64,000 nt of DNA from Datura wrightii (GCA_035772735.1 JASDFA010000003.1:154579001-154643000); one strand, 5' to 3'. Shown: positions 1 to 12,242, numbered from the stretch's first letter. The notes: generated from the sequence alone by a model not told the origin. Program-made: numbers and translations.

Positions 1-131
1 GAACAAACTTTGTCCCCAAGTATTCTACATGGGCAAATTTAATTTCCTCCACAACTTGCCAAAACTTAGGCTCCAAGAAAACAAAAATTAGCCAAGTAAA
101 TTGGCACATGGGAATTGGGATGGATCTAAAA
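1..131 (-). repeat. Cop-1 3' LTR, inner end (cut by window edge)
   Basis: Bases 1-131 align with 23811-23929, the outer end of the complete Cop-1 LTR, apart from a short indel near 78-95. The terminal GGATCCAACA of the complete copy reads GGATCTAAAA here. Because the element is on the minus strand, this is its 3' LTR. Confidence 0.88.
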
Positions 132-174
132 AATCTCCCTCTCCAGTCCCATTCACTTGAAGGAGGTAACACCG
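132..174 (-). other. Cop-1 polypurine tract and last pol codons
   Basis: The minus strand reads a purine-rich run (ACTGGAGAGGGAGATT) next to the LTR end at 131, the expected place for the plus-strand primer of reverse transcription. The bases up to 174 carry the end of the Cop-1 pol frame with a stop; the frame continues at 19560 beyond Gyp-1. Confidence 0.75.
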
Positions 175-2447
175 TGTCACATCCTGAACATAGGCCTAGA
201 TAGAGACACGGGATAAGGAACCCCGAGAGGCTCCAAGTCAACCTATGGCATGAACATAGTGGCTAAAAATATAAAATAAGCGGAAACTGATATAATAAAC
301 ATGTTTAAGCGGAAGTCTACATACATATCAATCCAAAAGCAAAGTCAACACTGAAAAGATGATATTCTACATATTGTATGAAAAGCCTATAACATAAATG
401 ATTAGTTGATGGGACAACATCCTCAACTAGCTCAACTAAATTTCTAACTGAAATAGCATGACAATGGATAACTGAATGTCCTCAAAGGATGAAGACTAAC
501 CAACACTGGCTAAAACAGGTCTAAGAGAAAAGCAGGACTTATGATGTGGCTGAGACTGATCCCTGGAACTTGTATCATGAAATGATACAGCATAGAGTAT
601 GCGGTCAGTACTTGAAATGTACTGAATATGCAAGATAAGTAAAAACAGACAGTTAAAAAATATAAGAGTTCGTAAGAGTAGGACAGCATGAACATGAAAT
701 AAATATCATAATATAAATATAAGGGCTCAAGGGTCTCAAACCATTTATAATCTAGTCATAATCATAATCATAAGAAAAACCTTATAAAGCATAACTTGAG
801 CCAAAGTAACATAACATAACAATGCATAAATTATGAGGAATAATGGGAGAACTTGTCTTAACCGACACCATCAAGATAGAGCTTACATGATGCCCCAACT
901 TTCCGCTCAAGTGGGTAGAGCCGTTTGAGGCTTGCTAGAAAACAGATGTGCATGATGTGATATCACAGAGGATCCAATAATATATGTATAAACCTACGGT
1001 GCCACGTAGTTCTAAGACCATGGGGTTTACCTGAACGCTGGGTCTATATGGTGCTAGACACTACTCCCAAAAACATGCACATGAGGCTCATATCATAATC
1101 GTGAAATCATTCATGAAGTTCATGGCCAAATAAATCATAACATACTTGATCATACTTGAAATACATGATTAGCCATGAATAAGGGTCCGTGAGTCGGCCA
1201 AGAGTCATAAATTCATAAATCATAAAGAACATGCATATTTGTGAAAATTCATATACTTGAAATTTATAAATCCATGAGGAGTACTTGAAGAGAAATCATA
1301 TCATAAATCATAAATCATAATTTATAACTTAGGAAGATCAAAATCATAATAGAATCATAACTTGACTTTTCATGAAATTTTGCTTAACTGGGCATATATT
1401 AACTTGGATTTGAAATCATAAAAGTTATAAATAATTTAAATATAAAATCTGCTCATAGATATTAAAACAACATTTATAACATGAAGAAACTTGATCCATA
1501 ATCTAATCAAAGAGAATTTCATAAATTTGGGCTTAAAACACCATAAGATCATCAAATTCACTTTAATACTTGAATTGATGAATAATAGAGGGAAATTGGG
1601 GCATAAGAGTGGAGAGGAACTCTCATTCACAACCCTACATACTTGGGTAATCTGATCTTACACTCTCTCTTGAAAGCCCAAAGGAATTGGAGAAGAAATT
1701 GGGGAGTTCTAGGCTTGATCTTCTATTAGAAATCCTCTAGTTTGCATGCATGGGGAGGAAATGGGTTAGAATAGGTTAAGCACCCTTAAAACCCTCCTAT
1801 CTGAGCTTAAAACGATGTAGTTTAGGACCTTAGAGCTTAGGATTTATGAAAGTGTCCTTAATGAAAAATCTAAAAATAGGCACTGCCAGGTACCCAACTC
1901 ATACCACGAGTCGTACCTCATTTCCACGACTCATGGTTGCCATCCATTACTCTCTTTCAAAACTTCCTTAGTTCTCAGGACTTCAAATGATGACTCAACA
2001 GGACGAGTCATTACTTGATACAATGACCCGTTGTGTCCACTCTTCGTCATCACTACCTCCACAAGTACAATTTCTGAAACTTCCACCATAGGTTAACCAA
2101 TGAATTGTACCTCCAAACCATGGGTCATTGGACCCATCCGTTGTCTTTGTGTTAATTTTCACTGTAGCTCCTCATGGGCACTTACATGACTTGTACCATC
2201 CAACCCTGGTACCACACAGAGAAATAACGACTTTAAACCATGACCCATTACATCACCCAATAGGTCGTCCCTGGACTCGTTACTACTGAGCCTCCTGTTG
2301 CTGAGCCTAACTACGAGTGGTTCTTACGGGTCGTTACTCCTTCCCATAACTCATATCATGAGTCGTTCTGAGTCAAAATCTCTGATTTTTCTGCTATTCT
2401 CATTTTAAATTCTCGAGTCTGGTCTTAGGCACTTTTTGGGTATTAAA
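175..2447 (-). repeat. Gyp-1 3' LTR
   Basis: Copy of 17282-19559 with many substitutions and small indels. It starts TGTCACATCC; the end TATTAAA replaces TATTACA. Between about 1905 and 2360 it holds a cluster of short, partly palindromic ACGAGTCGT/ACGACTCAT words in what would be U3. No gene is seen in it. Confidence 0.9.
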
Positions 2448-2464
2448 ATATCTCCCTCCTAGGA
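2448..2464 (-). other. Gyp-1 polypurine tract
   Basis: Directly inside the 3' LTR, the minus strand reads CCTAGGAGGGAGATA, a purine run at the position where plus-strand DNA synthesis is primed. From here to 2689 I see only 3' untranslated internal sequence. Confidence 0.75.
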
Positions 2465-2689
2465 ACATTCATCCTCGAATATAGGGTAGACATACTGAAT
2501 CACTAAGGAAAATTTGCCATCCCAAATACTAAACATCTAGAGCTGAAAACTGATGGAGTGACTGACTCCGGACTGAAATACATTACTGAACTAAATTCAT
2601 GAATCACACATATATGCATTGACATGAAAGAAACTAGGACATGAATTGATCATGAAACTGAATAGAGTACTAAGGAGAAAACTTATACC

Positions 2690-3148
2690 TCAAGCTGAAA
2701 CTGAACCGGAAGGGAATAGATGCAGGTATTTAGCCATCATATCTGCTTTGGCTTCCCACATAGCTCCCTCAACATGCTGATTTCTCCACAACACCTTTAC
2801 TGAAGCTACTTTTATGTTTCTTAGTTTCCGAACCCGATGATCAAGTATTTCAACCGGAACCTCTTCGTAGCTAAGTCTATCCTTCACACCTACACTCTCC
2901 ACTGGAACAACCAAATCCAGATCACCCATGCACTTCTTTAAGAGCGACACATGGAAAACTAAATATACTAAAGCCAATTCTGAGGGCAACTCAAACTTGT
3001 AATCCACCTCGCCAACACGTCTCATAATCCTATACGGGTCAACATACCGGGGACTAAGTTTCTCCTTTTTTCTGAATGGTTTCAACCTTTTCCTTATAAG
3101 TTGAACTTTTTCTATAGCCTCATGAACTGAATCTGGCCCTATCAACAT
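2690..3148 (-). pseudogene. Gyp-1 integrase C-terminus with chromodomain
   Basis: An uninterrupted minus-strand stretch of 152 codons. It shows the GPY/F-like part of integrase (PRYVDPYRIMRRVGEV, with GPY changed to DPY), the linker motif ending in FHVSLLKKC, then a chromodomain-like tail with the aromatic residues of VKVLWRN and AMWEA still present. In chromoviruses this tail binds modified histone H3 and steers integration into heterochromatin. Compared with Gyp-2 and Gyp-3, the segment between the KVQLIRKRL motif and the KLSPRYV motif is shortened by roughly 35 residues, so an internal deletion is likely. It is the end of a broken pol, not a free gene. Confidence 0.85.
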
Positions 3149-4030
3149 AGCTTCACCGACTTCAAACCAACCAAGAGGCGATCTACACCTCCACCCATAA
3201 AGAGCCTCAAACGGAGAGATCTAAATGCTAGAATGGTAACTGTTGTTACATGGGAATTCGATGAGAGGTAAATGATCATCCCAACCTCCCTTGAAATTAA
3301 TTACACATGCTCTCAACATATCCTCAAGAGTCTGAATGGTCCATTTAGCCTGACTGTATGTTTGCGGGTGAAAAGATGTACTAAGCTTTACTTGAGTGCC
3401 GAGTCCTTTCGAAAATGATCTCCAAAATTAGGAGATAAACTGAGTACCTCTATTTGATATGATGGACAAGGGCACTCCATGAAACTAAACTTTCTCCTAA
3501 ATATATAACTTAGCATAATCCTCCATTGAATTGGTAGTTTTGACCGATAGAAAATGAGCTACTTTAGTCAACCTGTCTACAACAACCCATATAAAATCAT
3601 ACTGTCGACAAGTACGAGGCAACCCAATAATAAAGTCCATATTGATTTTCTCCCACTTCCAAGTAGGGATACTAATGTATTAAAGCACACCTCTAGGTAT
3701 TTGATGTTCAACTTTCACCTGTTGATAATTTAGATACTTAGTAAACTCTGCTATGTCCTTTTTCATGTCATTCCACCAATAGACTTTTCGTAGCTCACGG
3801 TACATCTTGGTGGAACCTGGATGTATAGAATATATGGAACCACGAGCCTCATATAACATCCATTCCCTCAAGTCACCAACACCCAAAACTCACAAACAAC
3901 CCTAATATTACAGTACACCATCTCCCCCTTGGGAGAAAACCTCCGCCTTTTGATTTTGAGCAGCTTTCTTCAACCTTACTAAAATAGGATCCTCGTGTTG
4001 CATAGCTTTGATTTCAGTCACCAAGGACGA
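3149..4030 (-). pseudogene. Gyp-1 integrase, zinc finger and catalytic core, degenerate
   Basis: Reading the minus strand from 4030 down gives the HHCC zinc-binding part (3680-3886, motif YSIHPGSTKMYRELRKVYW) and then the core. The finger is ruined: the first His region reads EARGSIYS instead of EAHS, and the CPNC pair reads YLNY, both Cys changed to Tyr. In the core the first Asp (MDFIIGLP) remains. The second reads SIISNRG (Asp to Asn, codon 3452-3454) and the catalytic Glu of the HPQT region reads QAKWTIQ (Glu to Lys). Several in-frame stops follow. The product could not integrate DNA. Confidence 0.85.
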
Positions 4031-5192
4031 TTATGATCCATTCTGAAAAATGACACCACCATCTGTCAAGTAAATAAGATGAACTCCTAGTTGTGCAAGC
4101 CGATGCACATCCTCCACTAACTCTTTCCTCTCCTCATCTACACGGGACACACTCTTCATAGAAAGCCTGCTAAGAGCGTCTGCAACTAAATTGGCCTTAT
4201 CTGGATGGTAAAGGATACTCATATCGTAATCCTTAAAAAGCTCCAACCACCTTCATTGACATAGATTTATATCCTTCTTGGTAAACACGAATTGTAGGCT
4301 TTTATGGTCCGTAAACACGTCCACATGGACCCCGTATAGATAGTGTCTCCAAATCTTCAAGGAAAATACTACACCGCCATCTCAAGGTCGTGAGTTGGAT
4401 AGTTCTTTTCATGGACTTTCAGCTTCCTAGAAGCATAGGCTATAACCTTACCGTGCTGTATTAATACACAACAAAGGTCGATCCTTGAGGTGTCACAATA
4501 CACCACAAACCCATCGGTACCTTTACGTAGAGTCAACACTGTTGCTGAGGTGAGTCGAGTCTTCATCACTTGGAAGCTCTTCTCATAGGCCTCCGACCAT
4601 TGAAACTTTATTTTCTTCTGGGTCAACTTAGTTAACGGTGCTGCAATAGATGAAAACCCTTCTAGAAACCTCCTGTAGTAACCAGCTAAGCCTAAGAAAC
4701 TCCTAATATCTGAAGAACTCACTAGTCTAGGCCAATTCTTCACAGCTTCTATCTTTTGAGCGTCCACCTGTACACTCTCACTTGACACTACATGACCTAA
4801 AAATGCTACCGAGTTTAAAAAGAACTCACACTTGCTGAATTTTAGCATACAGTTGGTGATTCTTAAGAGTCTATAGCATCATCCTCAAATGAGTGGCATG
4901 CTCCTTCTCGCTCGGAGAGTATATGAGAATGTCATCTATAAACACAGTCACGAACATGTCCAAATACAGCTTGAACACTCTATTCATCAAATCCATAAAA
5001 GCTATAGAAGCATCCATAGTCCAAAAGACATAACTATAAACTCATAGTAACTATACCAAGTCCTAAAGGTTGTCTTTGGGATGTCACTCTCTCTAACCCT
5101 GAGTTGATGATATCTGGATCTAAGGTCTATCTTTGAAAAAACTCGTGGAACCTTGAAGTTGGTCGAATAAGTCATGAATTCTAGGGAGGGAT
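4031..5192 (-). pseudogene. Gyp-1 RT C-terminal half and RNase H
   Basis: The minus strand carries the RT palm motif FIDDILIYS (about 4910-4940, both Asp present) and thumb/connection sequence LGLAGYYRRFLEGF in 4369-4848. RNase H follows, with YCDTSRIDLCCVLIQHGKVIAYASRKL, and ends at the ILYHPDKANLVADALSR motif (4031-4246). Frameshifts separate these pieces, for example between 4369 and 4246. The N-terminal half of the same RT lies at 15040-15593, because Gyp-2 was inserted in the palm domain just after the NKVTIKNR motif. Confidence 0.88.
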
Positions 5193-5197
5193 ACCTG
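5193..5197. other. Target-site duplication of Gyp-2 (left copy)
   Basis: ACCTG directly before the Gyp-2 LTR start at 5198. The identical ACCTG follows the other LTR at 15035-15039. A perfect 5-bp duplication is the normal signature of Ty3/gypsy integration and fixes both boundaries. Confidence 0.93.
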
Positions 5198-6972
5198 TGT
5201 CAAGCCCCGCCTTGAGGGGTATAACTAGCACCTGGTGCCCTACTGGGACTTGAACTGCTAGACTGCTGAGCCTAAGCACTTCTGGTGCGTGGCTGGCTCT
5301 AATTCTGGATTCAAGGAAACGATGGGCTATATAACGGCTATAAATACAGCCTCCGGCCGACTAGGCCTATAGCCACCTGTACTATAACATCAGCTAACTA
5401 GAATCACATACATATAGGGGAACCTAAGCGGGCCGACAAGGCCACCATGCTGACTAGTTACTTCTGAATCAACATAACAGATGCTAAATAGCTACGTGAC
5501 CGACAAGGTCACCACTACTAACTGAATAAGGCCTCACACGACCAATATAAACAACTAAATAATTGCACGGCCCCACACGACCGGCACAACTAACCACAGG
5601 GAAATATATACAGATTGCAAGCATCTAAGAGTACTGATAAGATGGTCGGGACAGGGCCTCGGTCTACCCATACTGTACAACAAAAGAAAAGGGATAAACC
5701 TCTAGCTATCTAGCTCCGGATGACTGGAGCTGATGACCCTATGGGCTGGCTGGAATCACGAGGTATCGGCTCCTCGTCTATGAGTACCTGCAGGCAAGTA
5801 ATGCAGCAGCCCCAACGAGCGTCAGTACCGCTGGTACTGAGTATGTAAAGCAACAACTAAAAAATATCTGAAAACAACAATACAACTGATGGAACTGAAA
5901 TAGAAAGAAATAGACTAAACTGACTGGAAATGTAGAGCTAAGCCTACTCTCAACTATGCTGGAAGGAGTAGGAGTCATACCTGGAAATGTATCGCGCTAC
6001 TGTCGATCTACTCGTATCTAGCGTAACATGGCATAACATAACATAACATAACATAGCATAGCACACACAAACCTTACCCGGCCCCCATAAGCCAGGAGGT
6101 ATAATCAACACGCAATGTATACCTTTACCTCGGTCATCCCATCTCCTATAATAACTATAAGCATCCTGCCGATCCCCTGGGTATGCACTTGGGCTCGCTG
6201 AGCCCCTGACTATAACTATACCTAAGTCCGAAGGACTCCTGAATCCTAACATACTTTACTAAATCACATACTGGGCATGTTGTACAGTTCCTAACACTTT
6301 GTATTAGAATTTATATCATGCTAGCAAGTTTCACGCTATACATAACATGATGCTTCCAATATCATACTAATATTCATACTAAACATAACACACGACTTCT
6401 GAAACATTCTACTGTCCTTTGAACTATTTTACTATACCGAGACTACTAACTTGCCGAGGAAACTAGCTTTACATGCATTCGCTTCTGATTTCCCGACTAA
6501 CTGGCGTAGCTCGGTCAGTATTTTCGCTATTTCTCCCAACTGCATCCATATATATATCAATTAGGACTAAATACACTAATATTCTGGAAGAAGATAACAC
6601 TTTTAATACATATATAGCCAAAACTTTGGCTTATCGAAAGACGGTCAAAAACTCGCTATTTCTCGGAAGTCCAGAAGGGAGAAATACTCACTTTAGGGCT
6701 AGGAGTGTATTGACACTAATTTGGAGTAATTTCACTTAACTTAGCTCGGTAGCACGACGATTTGCCGGCCAAATTTCACGAAACTAAATCTGTAGGAATG
6801 CTTCTTGCTGCTTAATACCTCGGTATCTTGAGTTAATTTGAGTTTGGACCGCGTTTGGCGGCGTAATCGGATGAGAAATGGATAGGATTGTTCGTTCCTC
6901 CTCCTCTCTGGTTTACTCTCTGTTCTTACTGGAAATTATAAGTTAATTAAAGCAAAAACCGAAGTTTGGAGG

Positions 6973-6980
6973 CTTTTATA
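6973..6980 (-). promoter_or_regulatory. TATA box in Gyp-2 3' LTR
   Basis: Minus strand TATAAAAG, matching the position of the same word in the 5' LTR (14801-14808). Confidence 0.55.
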
Positions 6981-6993
6981 CTTGGGGCTGCAC

Positions 6994-7059
6994 CTCACCT
7001 CCGTGACACGCTGTGTATCGCGGAGGTGAGCCTCCGTGACACTCTGGCCATCGCGGAGG
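6994..7059. repeat. Paired inverted repeats in Gyp-2 U3
   Basis: CTCACCTCCG (6994-7003) is the exact reverse complement of CGGAGGTGAG (7021-7030). Immediately next, CCTCCG (7031-7036) pairs with CGGAGG (7054-7059). Two stem-loops therefore sit side by side. The lines between 14818 and 14888 show the same arrangement in the other LTR with a few changes. Confidence 0.7.
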
Positions 7060-7205
7060 GGGTCTGCCAACCTTCTCTTGCGATGGTTCGACGTGTCACT
7101 TATCCGGTCTTTCCTTGGGCCTTTTCCTAGCATGTATGGCATTCAAAAATTCTTAACCAACATGCGAATGGGCCATCTACATGTCGAGAATTTACGGGGT
7201 GTAAC

Positions 7206-7220
7206 ATTCTCCCCCTCTTA
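7206..7220 (-). other. Gyp-2 polypurine tract
   Basis: The minus strand reads TAAGAGGGGGAGAA next to the 3' LTR, a typical gypsy polypurine tract. The stretch 7221-7477 is the element's 3' untranslated part. Confidence 0.8.
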
Positions 7221-7477
7221 AGAACATTCGTCCTCGAATGTAAACTTCTATTTATAGGAATTCTCAACTTACTCAACTTATTTCTAGAAATATTTTGGCA
7301 GAGTCTCCCCTGTAATATGGATTATCTCAAAAACATGAAATGCAGAAAAGTCCAATACAGGTACTCCACACAATACTATAGTATTCATCTCATAAAAGAC
7401 TAGAGTCGACTATCTCATTTATACATATACTATGAGGCACTATATAAAATAACAATACTAACATACCTCTTGACTGA

Positions 7478-8224
7478 TTAGGCTTGAAACAAGTGAGGAT
7501 ATCTGATTTTCATATCTTCCTCTGCCTCCCAAGTCATCTCCTCTCGGTTCCTGTTACGCCACAGTACCTTGACAGATGCAATATCTTTAGTTCTCAATCT
7601 ACGAATCTGTCTGTCTAAGATAGCTACTGGAACCTCTTCATAGGCCAGCTCCTCCATAACCTGGACATCCTGGACTGTGACTACTCTAGATGGGTCTCCT
7701 ATGTACTTTCTTAGCATAGATACGTGGAAAACTGGATGAACGGATTCTAATTCTGGAGGCAAGTTCAACTCATATGCCACTTGGCCTATTCTTCGATGAA
7801 TCTGATAAGGCCCAACGAATCTCGAACTTAGATTACCTCTCTTACCGAATCTCATCACCCCTTTCATTAGAGATACTTTCAAAAATACCCAGTCATTCAC
7901 ATTAAAATCCAGGTCTCTGCGCCGTACATCAGCATACGATTTCTGGCGGCTCTGTGCAGTCAGTAGGCGTTCTCTGATAAGCTTTACCTTCTCCTCTGAC
8001 TGTTTAATAATATCTGGCCCAATCAGCACTGACTCTCCCACTTCAAACCAGCTGACTGGCGACCTACATTTTCGCTCGTATAATGCCTCAAAGGGCGCCA
8101 TCTGGATAGCTGAGTGATAACTATTATTATAAGCAAATTCAATTAGCAGAAAATGCTCGTCCCAGCTACCTCCAAAGTCTAGCACACACACCCGTAGCAT
8201 ATCCTCGACTGTTTGAATAGTGCG
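7478..8224 (-). pseudogene. Gyp-2 integrase C-terminus with intact chromodomain
   Basis: 240 open minus-strand codons. In order: the end of the integrase core (EFAYNNSYHSAIQMAPFEAL), the GPY/F module (NDWVFLKVS, FVGPYQIHRRIGQV), the linker (HPVFHVSMLRKYIGD) and a complete chromodomain (VPVAILDRQIRRLR, VKVLWRN, MTWEAEEDM, YPHLF). Both tryptophans of the chromodomain are kept, unlike Gyp-3. The C-terminal stop at 7478 gives the usual length, so this end of pol is unbroken. Just upstream, the catalytic Glu region reads GQTKRTIQ: Glu is changed to Lys (codon 8225-8227). Confidence 0.92.
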
Positions 8225-8998
8225 TTTGGTCTGCCCATCTGTCTAAGGGTGGAATGCTGTGCTCAAATTAATCTGCGTTTAAAGACCTCTCTGAAATGAC
8301 TGCCAAAATCTAGCTATAAATTGGAGCTCATCTGTCAGAGATAATAGATATCGGAACACCGTGTAATTTAACTATTTCTCTGATATACAGTTCGGCATAA
8401 CCTTCGGCAGTGGCTTTTAATGACAGGAAATGGGTTGATTTCGTCATTCTGTCAACAATTACCCAAATTGAATCATGTCTATGCCTAGTACGGGGTAGTC
8501 CTGCTACAAAGTCCATGTTTACTGCTTCCCACTTCCAAAGAGGCACAGCTATGTCCTGAGTCAACCCACCTGGTTTCTGGTGTTCCGCTTTTACTTGCTG
8601 ACAGTTAGGACACTGGGCTCCCTCTTTATACTTGGCCACCAGTAAATTTCTTTGATATCATGGTACATTTTCGTCGCACCTGGGTGGAGAGAATAGCGGG
8701 CTTAATGCGCCTCGCTCATGATCTGCTGGCGAAGCCCTAAAATATCCGAAACACAAAGGCGGCCCTTACATCTCAGCACTTCATCCTCAGTTACCTGAAA
8801 ATCTGGCGCTTTCCCTTGCTGAATTTTGTCCTTAAGCTGGACCAGGTCAGGATCTTCATACTGCCGTTCTTTTGCCTCCTCAACTAATGACGACACTGCG
8901 GTGTTGTGAATTACCGCTCTATTGTCCTCTGTCTCTGCTACACGAACGACTAGGCTGGCTAATTGATGTATTTCTCTGACTAACTCCCGCTGCTCGAG
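8225..8998 (-). pseudogene. Gyp-2 integrase, zinc finger and core, broken
   Basis: The segment 8702-8896 holds the N-terminal linker and the start of the zinc-binding domain (LRQQIMSEAH). The CPNC pair is intact in 8328-8639, followed by the core (NMDFVAGLPRTRH with the first Asp, and ISIISDR with the second Asp). Right after ISIISDR a Gly codon has become TGA and one extra base shifts the frame, so the protein ends before the third acidic residue. Beyond it, HPQT reads as a stop followed by TDG, and Glu is Lys. A lesion also separates 8702 from 8639. Inactive. Confidence 0.88.
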
Positions 8999-10492
8999 CT
9001 ACAAATACGCCAAACTTCCCATCGATTTACGGCTGTGAGCATCTGCTACTACATTAGCTTTCCCCGGATGATACAGAATGTCCACATCATAATCTTCCAA
9101 TAACTCCAACCAGCGACGCTGTCGCAAATTCAACTCCCTCTGAGTGAAGATATACTGTAGGCTCTTATGATCTGTGAAAATATTCACATGGACGCCATAC
9201 AAGTAATGTCTCCGTATCTTTAAGGCGTGGATCACTGCGGCTAACTCCAGGTCATGGGTAGGATAATTCTTTTCGTGTTTCCTCAGCTGTCTGGAAGCAT
9301 AAGCAATCACTTTACCATGCTGCATCAACACACATCCCAACCCAATAACTGATGCATCACAATACACTGAATAACCCTCTGTACCTTCTAGCAACGCTAA
9401 TACTGGGGCAGACGTCAAGCTGTCTTTCAATTCTTGGAAACTCTGCTCACATGCCTCTGTCCACTGGAACTTTACTACTTTCTGCGTTAGCTTAGTCAGA
9501 GGTGCCGCTATGGTGGAGAATCCCTCAATAAATCTTTTATAGTATCCTGCTAATCCCAAGAAACTGCGGACTTCAGTCGGAGTGGTAGGTCTGGGCCACG
9601 TTTTTATTGCCTCTATTTTCTGCGTGTCTACTTGTATACCAGCATCCGACACAATATGCCCCAAGAAAGCTACTGAGTTCAGCCAGAATTCACATTTGAA
9701 GAACTTGGCATACAACTGACGGTCCCTGAGAATCTGAAGCACTGTCTGTAAATGATTCTGGTGGTCTGCCTCTGAGCGAGAATATACCAGAATGTCATCA
9801 ATGAAAACTATCACGAACAGGTCTAGCTACGATCTGAAGATGTTGTTCATCAGGTCCATGAATACTGCGGGAGCATTCGTCAGTCCAAAAGACATAACTA
9901 GGAATTCAAAATGGTCGTATCTGGTCCTGAAAGCTATCTTCAGAATGTCCCTTTCATGAACTCGAACCAGATGATATCCGGACCGTAAGTCAATCTTGGA
10001 GAAATATCTGGCCCCTTGTAACTGATCAAACAAGTCATCTATTCTGGGAAGCGGATACTTATTCTTGACTATAACCTTATTCAACTGCTGGTAGTCTATA
10101 CACATGCGGAGCGAACCATCCTTCTTTCTCACAAATAGGACTAGCGCACCCCACGGTGAAGTACTTGGCCTAATAAAGCCCTTATCTAACAGGTCCTTCA
10201 GCTGCTCTTTTAATTCTCTGAGTTCGGCAGGAGCCATTCGGTACGGAGAAATTGATATGGGCTGAGTGTCTAGTAGCAAATCAATTGCAAAGTCTATTTC
10301 TCTTTCTGGAGGAATACCAGGTAGCTCATCTAGAAATACGTCAGGGAATTCATTCACCATTGGGACTGACTGGAGAGTCGGAGGCTCTACCCGAACATCC
10401 TGAACTCTGACAAGATGGTAAATGCACCCCTTAGCTATCAACTTCCTCACCCTAAAGATAGGAAATAAACCTACCTTTTGGCGTAATTGCAC
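8999..10492 (-). pseudogene. Gyp-2 reverse transcriptase and RNase H
   Basis: Read down from 10492: RT fingers (PYRMAPAELRELKEQL, GFIRPSTSPWGA, KKDGSLRMCIDYQQLNK), palm (FSKIDLRSGYH, SFGLTNAP) and the catalytic FIDDILVYS. Then comes connection sequence (LGLAGYYKRFIEGF) and RNase H (VYCDASVIGLGCVLMQHG, HDLELAAVIHALKIRRHYL, FTDHKSLQYIF, YHPGKANVVADAHSRK). The two halves share one frame and are separated only by a single TAG (complement of 9827-9829) at a site that is normally Tyr in the family. All RT and RNase H catalytic acids I can place are present, so this is an almost intact module with one nonsense change. Confidence 0.93.
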
Positions 10493-11057
10493 TGCCCTTC
10501 CACTCTCGTACTTCCTCCCCTGGAAAGTGGAATCGGACTGTCTTGGTCCAGCATTCTACATTTGCATAGCACGGAGCCAACCAATCCATACCCATAATGG
10601 CGTCGAAATCGACCATTTCTAATTCTACCAGGTCTACTATGGTCTGACGATCAGCAACCTCTATTGTACACCCGCGATAGACCCTTCTGGCTATAATGGA
10701 GTCACCGACGGGGGTGGATACTGAAAAGGGTTGCTGAAGCAATTCTGGTGCAACACTAAACTTTCGAGCCATAAATGGAGTAATGTAGGACAAAGTAGAT
10801 CCTGGATTAATCAATACACAAACAGGGTATGAGCACATAGTCATCATACCTGTCACAACATCAGGTGACGCCTCTGAATCCTGCCTCCCTGGTAAAGCAT
10901 ATGTGCGACTTGGACCCACACCTACACTGGAGGCCCCTGATCTTCCCTGACCCCTGCCTGCTGAAACAGATGGCCTGCGCCCTGCCGAGGATGCTGAGGC
11001 TCGTGACCCTGCAGATGCCCTGTCGTGTCTATCCCGATCCTCTTGACCTCTAGCTGG
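10493..11057 (-). pseudogene. Gyp-2 aspartic protease, active-site Asp lost
   Basis: Open minus-strand frame continuous with the gag tail. It carries the retropepsin-like region (LINPGSTLSYITPFMARKF) and the conserved MVDFDAIMGMDWLAP block just before RT. The family has Asp in LxDPGST; here the codon at 10806-10808 gives Asn. This single change would abolish proteolytic processing of the polyprotein. The frame overlaps the RT start (open down to 10452). The low-complexity stretch SAGRRPSVSAGRGQGRSG before it is the gag-protease linker. Confidence 0.9.
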
Positions 11058-12242
11058 GAAGACTCTCATCAGATGGCCCTCTTGGCCACAAATATAACAT
11101 CCGGCGGAGCCATACGTGCATGCTCCAGAATGGCGTCGGCTGCATATAGGGCAAAGTGGTAGGGTATACCTACTTTGCTCCGCCCTCCTCTATAATGGTG
11201 AATTTGCAATCTGTGAGCCTCTGCCGGTCTTTGACTACCCCCGGCGGCTAAATCTGTCCCTCTGCAGCTGTGGTGGAGGCGGGGGTCTGGGCGGCCTATC
11301 TAACAATCGTGGCCTAGGCCCTCCCCGAGCCTCCCTCTGTAACTCAACTGGCCTATCCCTGCGGCGCTATTCCTGATTGGTCCTCTTGATCTCCCAATGC
11401 CGCTACCTAATGCCTTCAATATTCTGGGCAAATGCCTGAACTCGGGCAATATCCATGTCCTCTCGCAGTGTAGCCGTAATACAAGTCTCAACATATTCTG
11501 GATTCAACCCCATGATGAAGCGGTGTACTCTGGATGCCATGGTATCAACAAAGGCCGGTGCATACCGAGCCACAGAATCAAACCGCAAGGCGTATTCCCG
11601 AACACTCATGCCCCCCTACTCTAGATGTAAAAATTGGTCCACTCAGGCCTGTCGAATCTCCCGTGGCAAATAGTGATCCAGAAAAGCTCCTGAGAAGCTG
11701 GACCAGGTCGGAGGGGAAACATCTCTCCCTCGGGACCTTTCCCAGCTTTCATACCACAACACGGCGATGTCCCGTAACCGGAATGCTGCCAACTCAATCG
11801 ATTCTGTAGGCGTGGCATGCATAACCCTGAAAATTCTCTGTATTTGATCTAGAAAATCCTTAGGGTCCTCTGTCTGGTCTACACCTGTAAACTGTGGGGG
11901 ATTCAGAGCCAAGAACTCTCATACCCTCGAACTACCGGGCCCTCCTGACGACTCCACAACTGTAGATGGCATCGGCTGACGCTGAATAGCCATCATCTGT
12001 GCTAACATGACTAGCGCACTCCTAACCTCCTGGTCGGAAGGTATCGGTATAGGGACTACTGGAGGTGGTGTTGCCCTAAGTGGCTCATGATGTGGTGGAG
12101 ACTGCTGAGGAGGTTGGGACGATGCCTCTGTATTGCCCTCTGATCGGGCTGTTTCTAAACGAGGGTGAGGCATCCTGCTGGTGCCTTTCCCTGCTGCAAT
12201 ATCCAAGCTCCGGCCTGTGATAGGATGTCGCTGGTCTGACAT
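11058..12242 (-). pseudogene. Gyp-2 gag, frameshifted, damaged zinc knuckle
   Basis: The likely start is the Met of MSDQRHPITGR (12240-12242), about 200 bp from the primer site. The capsid core shows NPPQFTGVDQTEDPKDFLDQ, MHATPTESIELAAFRLRD and VLWYESWERSRG (11643-11912), then MSVREYALRFDSVARYAPAF (11403-11609). Frameshifts lie near 11915, 11640 and 11400. The nucleic-acid-binding zinc knuckle (11058-11099) reads CYICGQEGHLMRVF: the last Cys of CX2CX4HX4C is Phe. Gag would assemble the virus-like particle in the cytoplasm; this copy cannot make a full product. Confidence 0.88.

Larger units (their letters stand above)
5198..7205 (-). repeat. Gyp-2 3' LTR (shortened)
   Basis: Starts TGTCAAGCCCC and ends GGTGTAACA. 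It matches 12455-15034 closely but lacks 564 bp present there; the gap falls after 6245. It includes a run of AACAT units (about 6023-6061) and a U3 inverted repeat (6994-7059). No coding content is seen. Confidence 0.92.

Noticed and set aside
10422..11809. Several plus-strand ORFs over Gyp-2 gag and protease
   Set aside because: Opposite-strand shadows of real minus-strand coding sequence.
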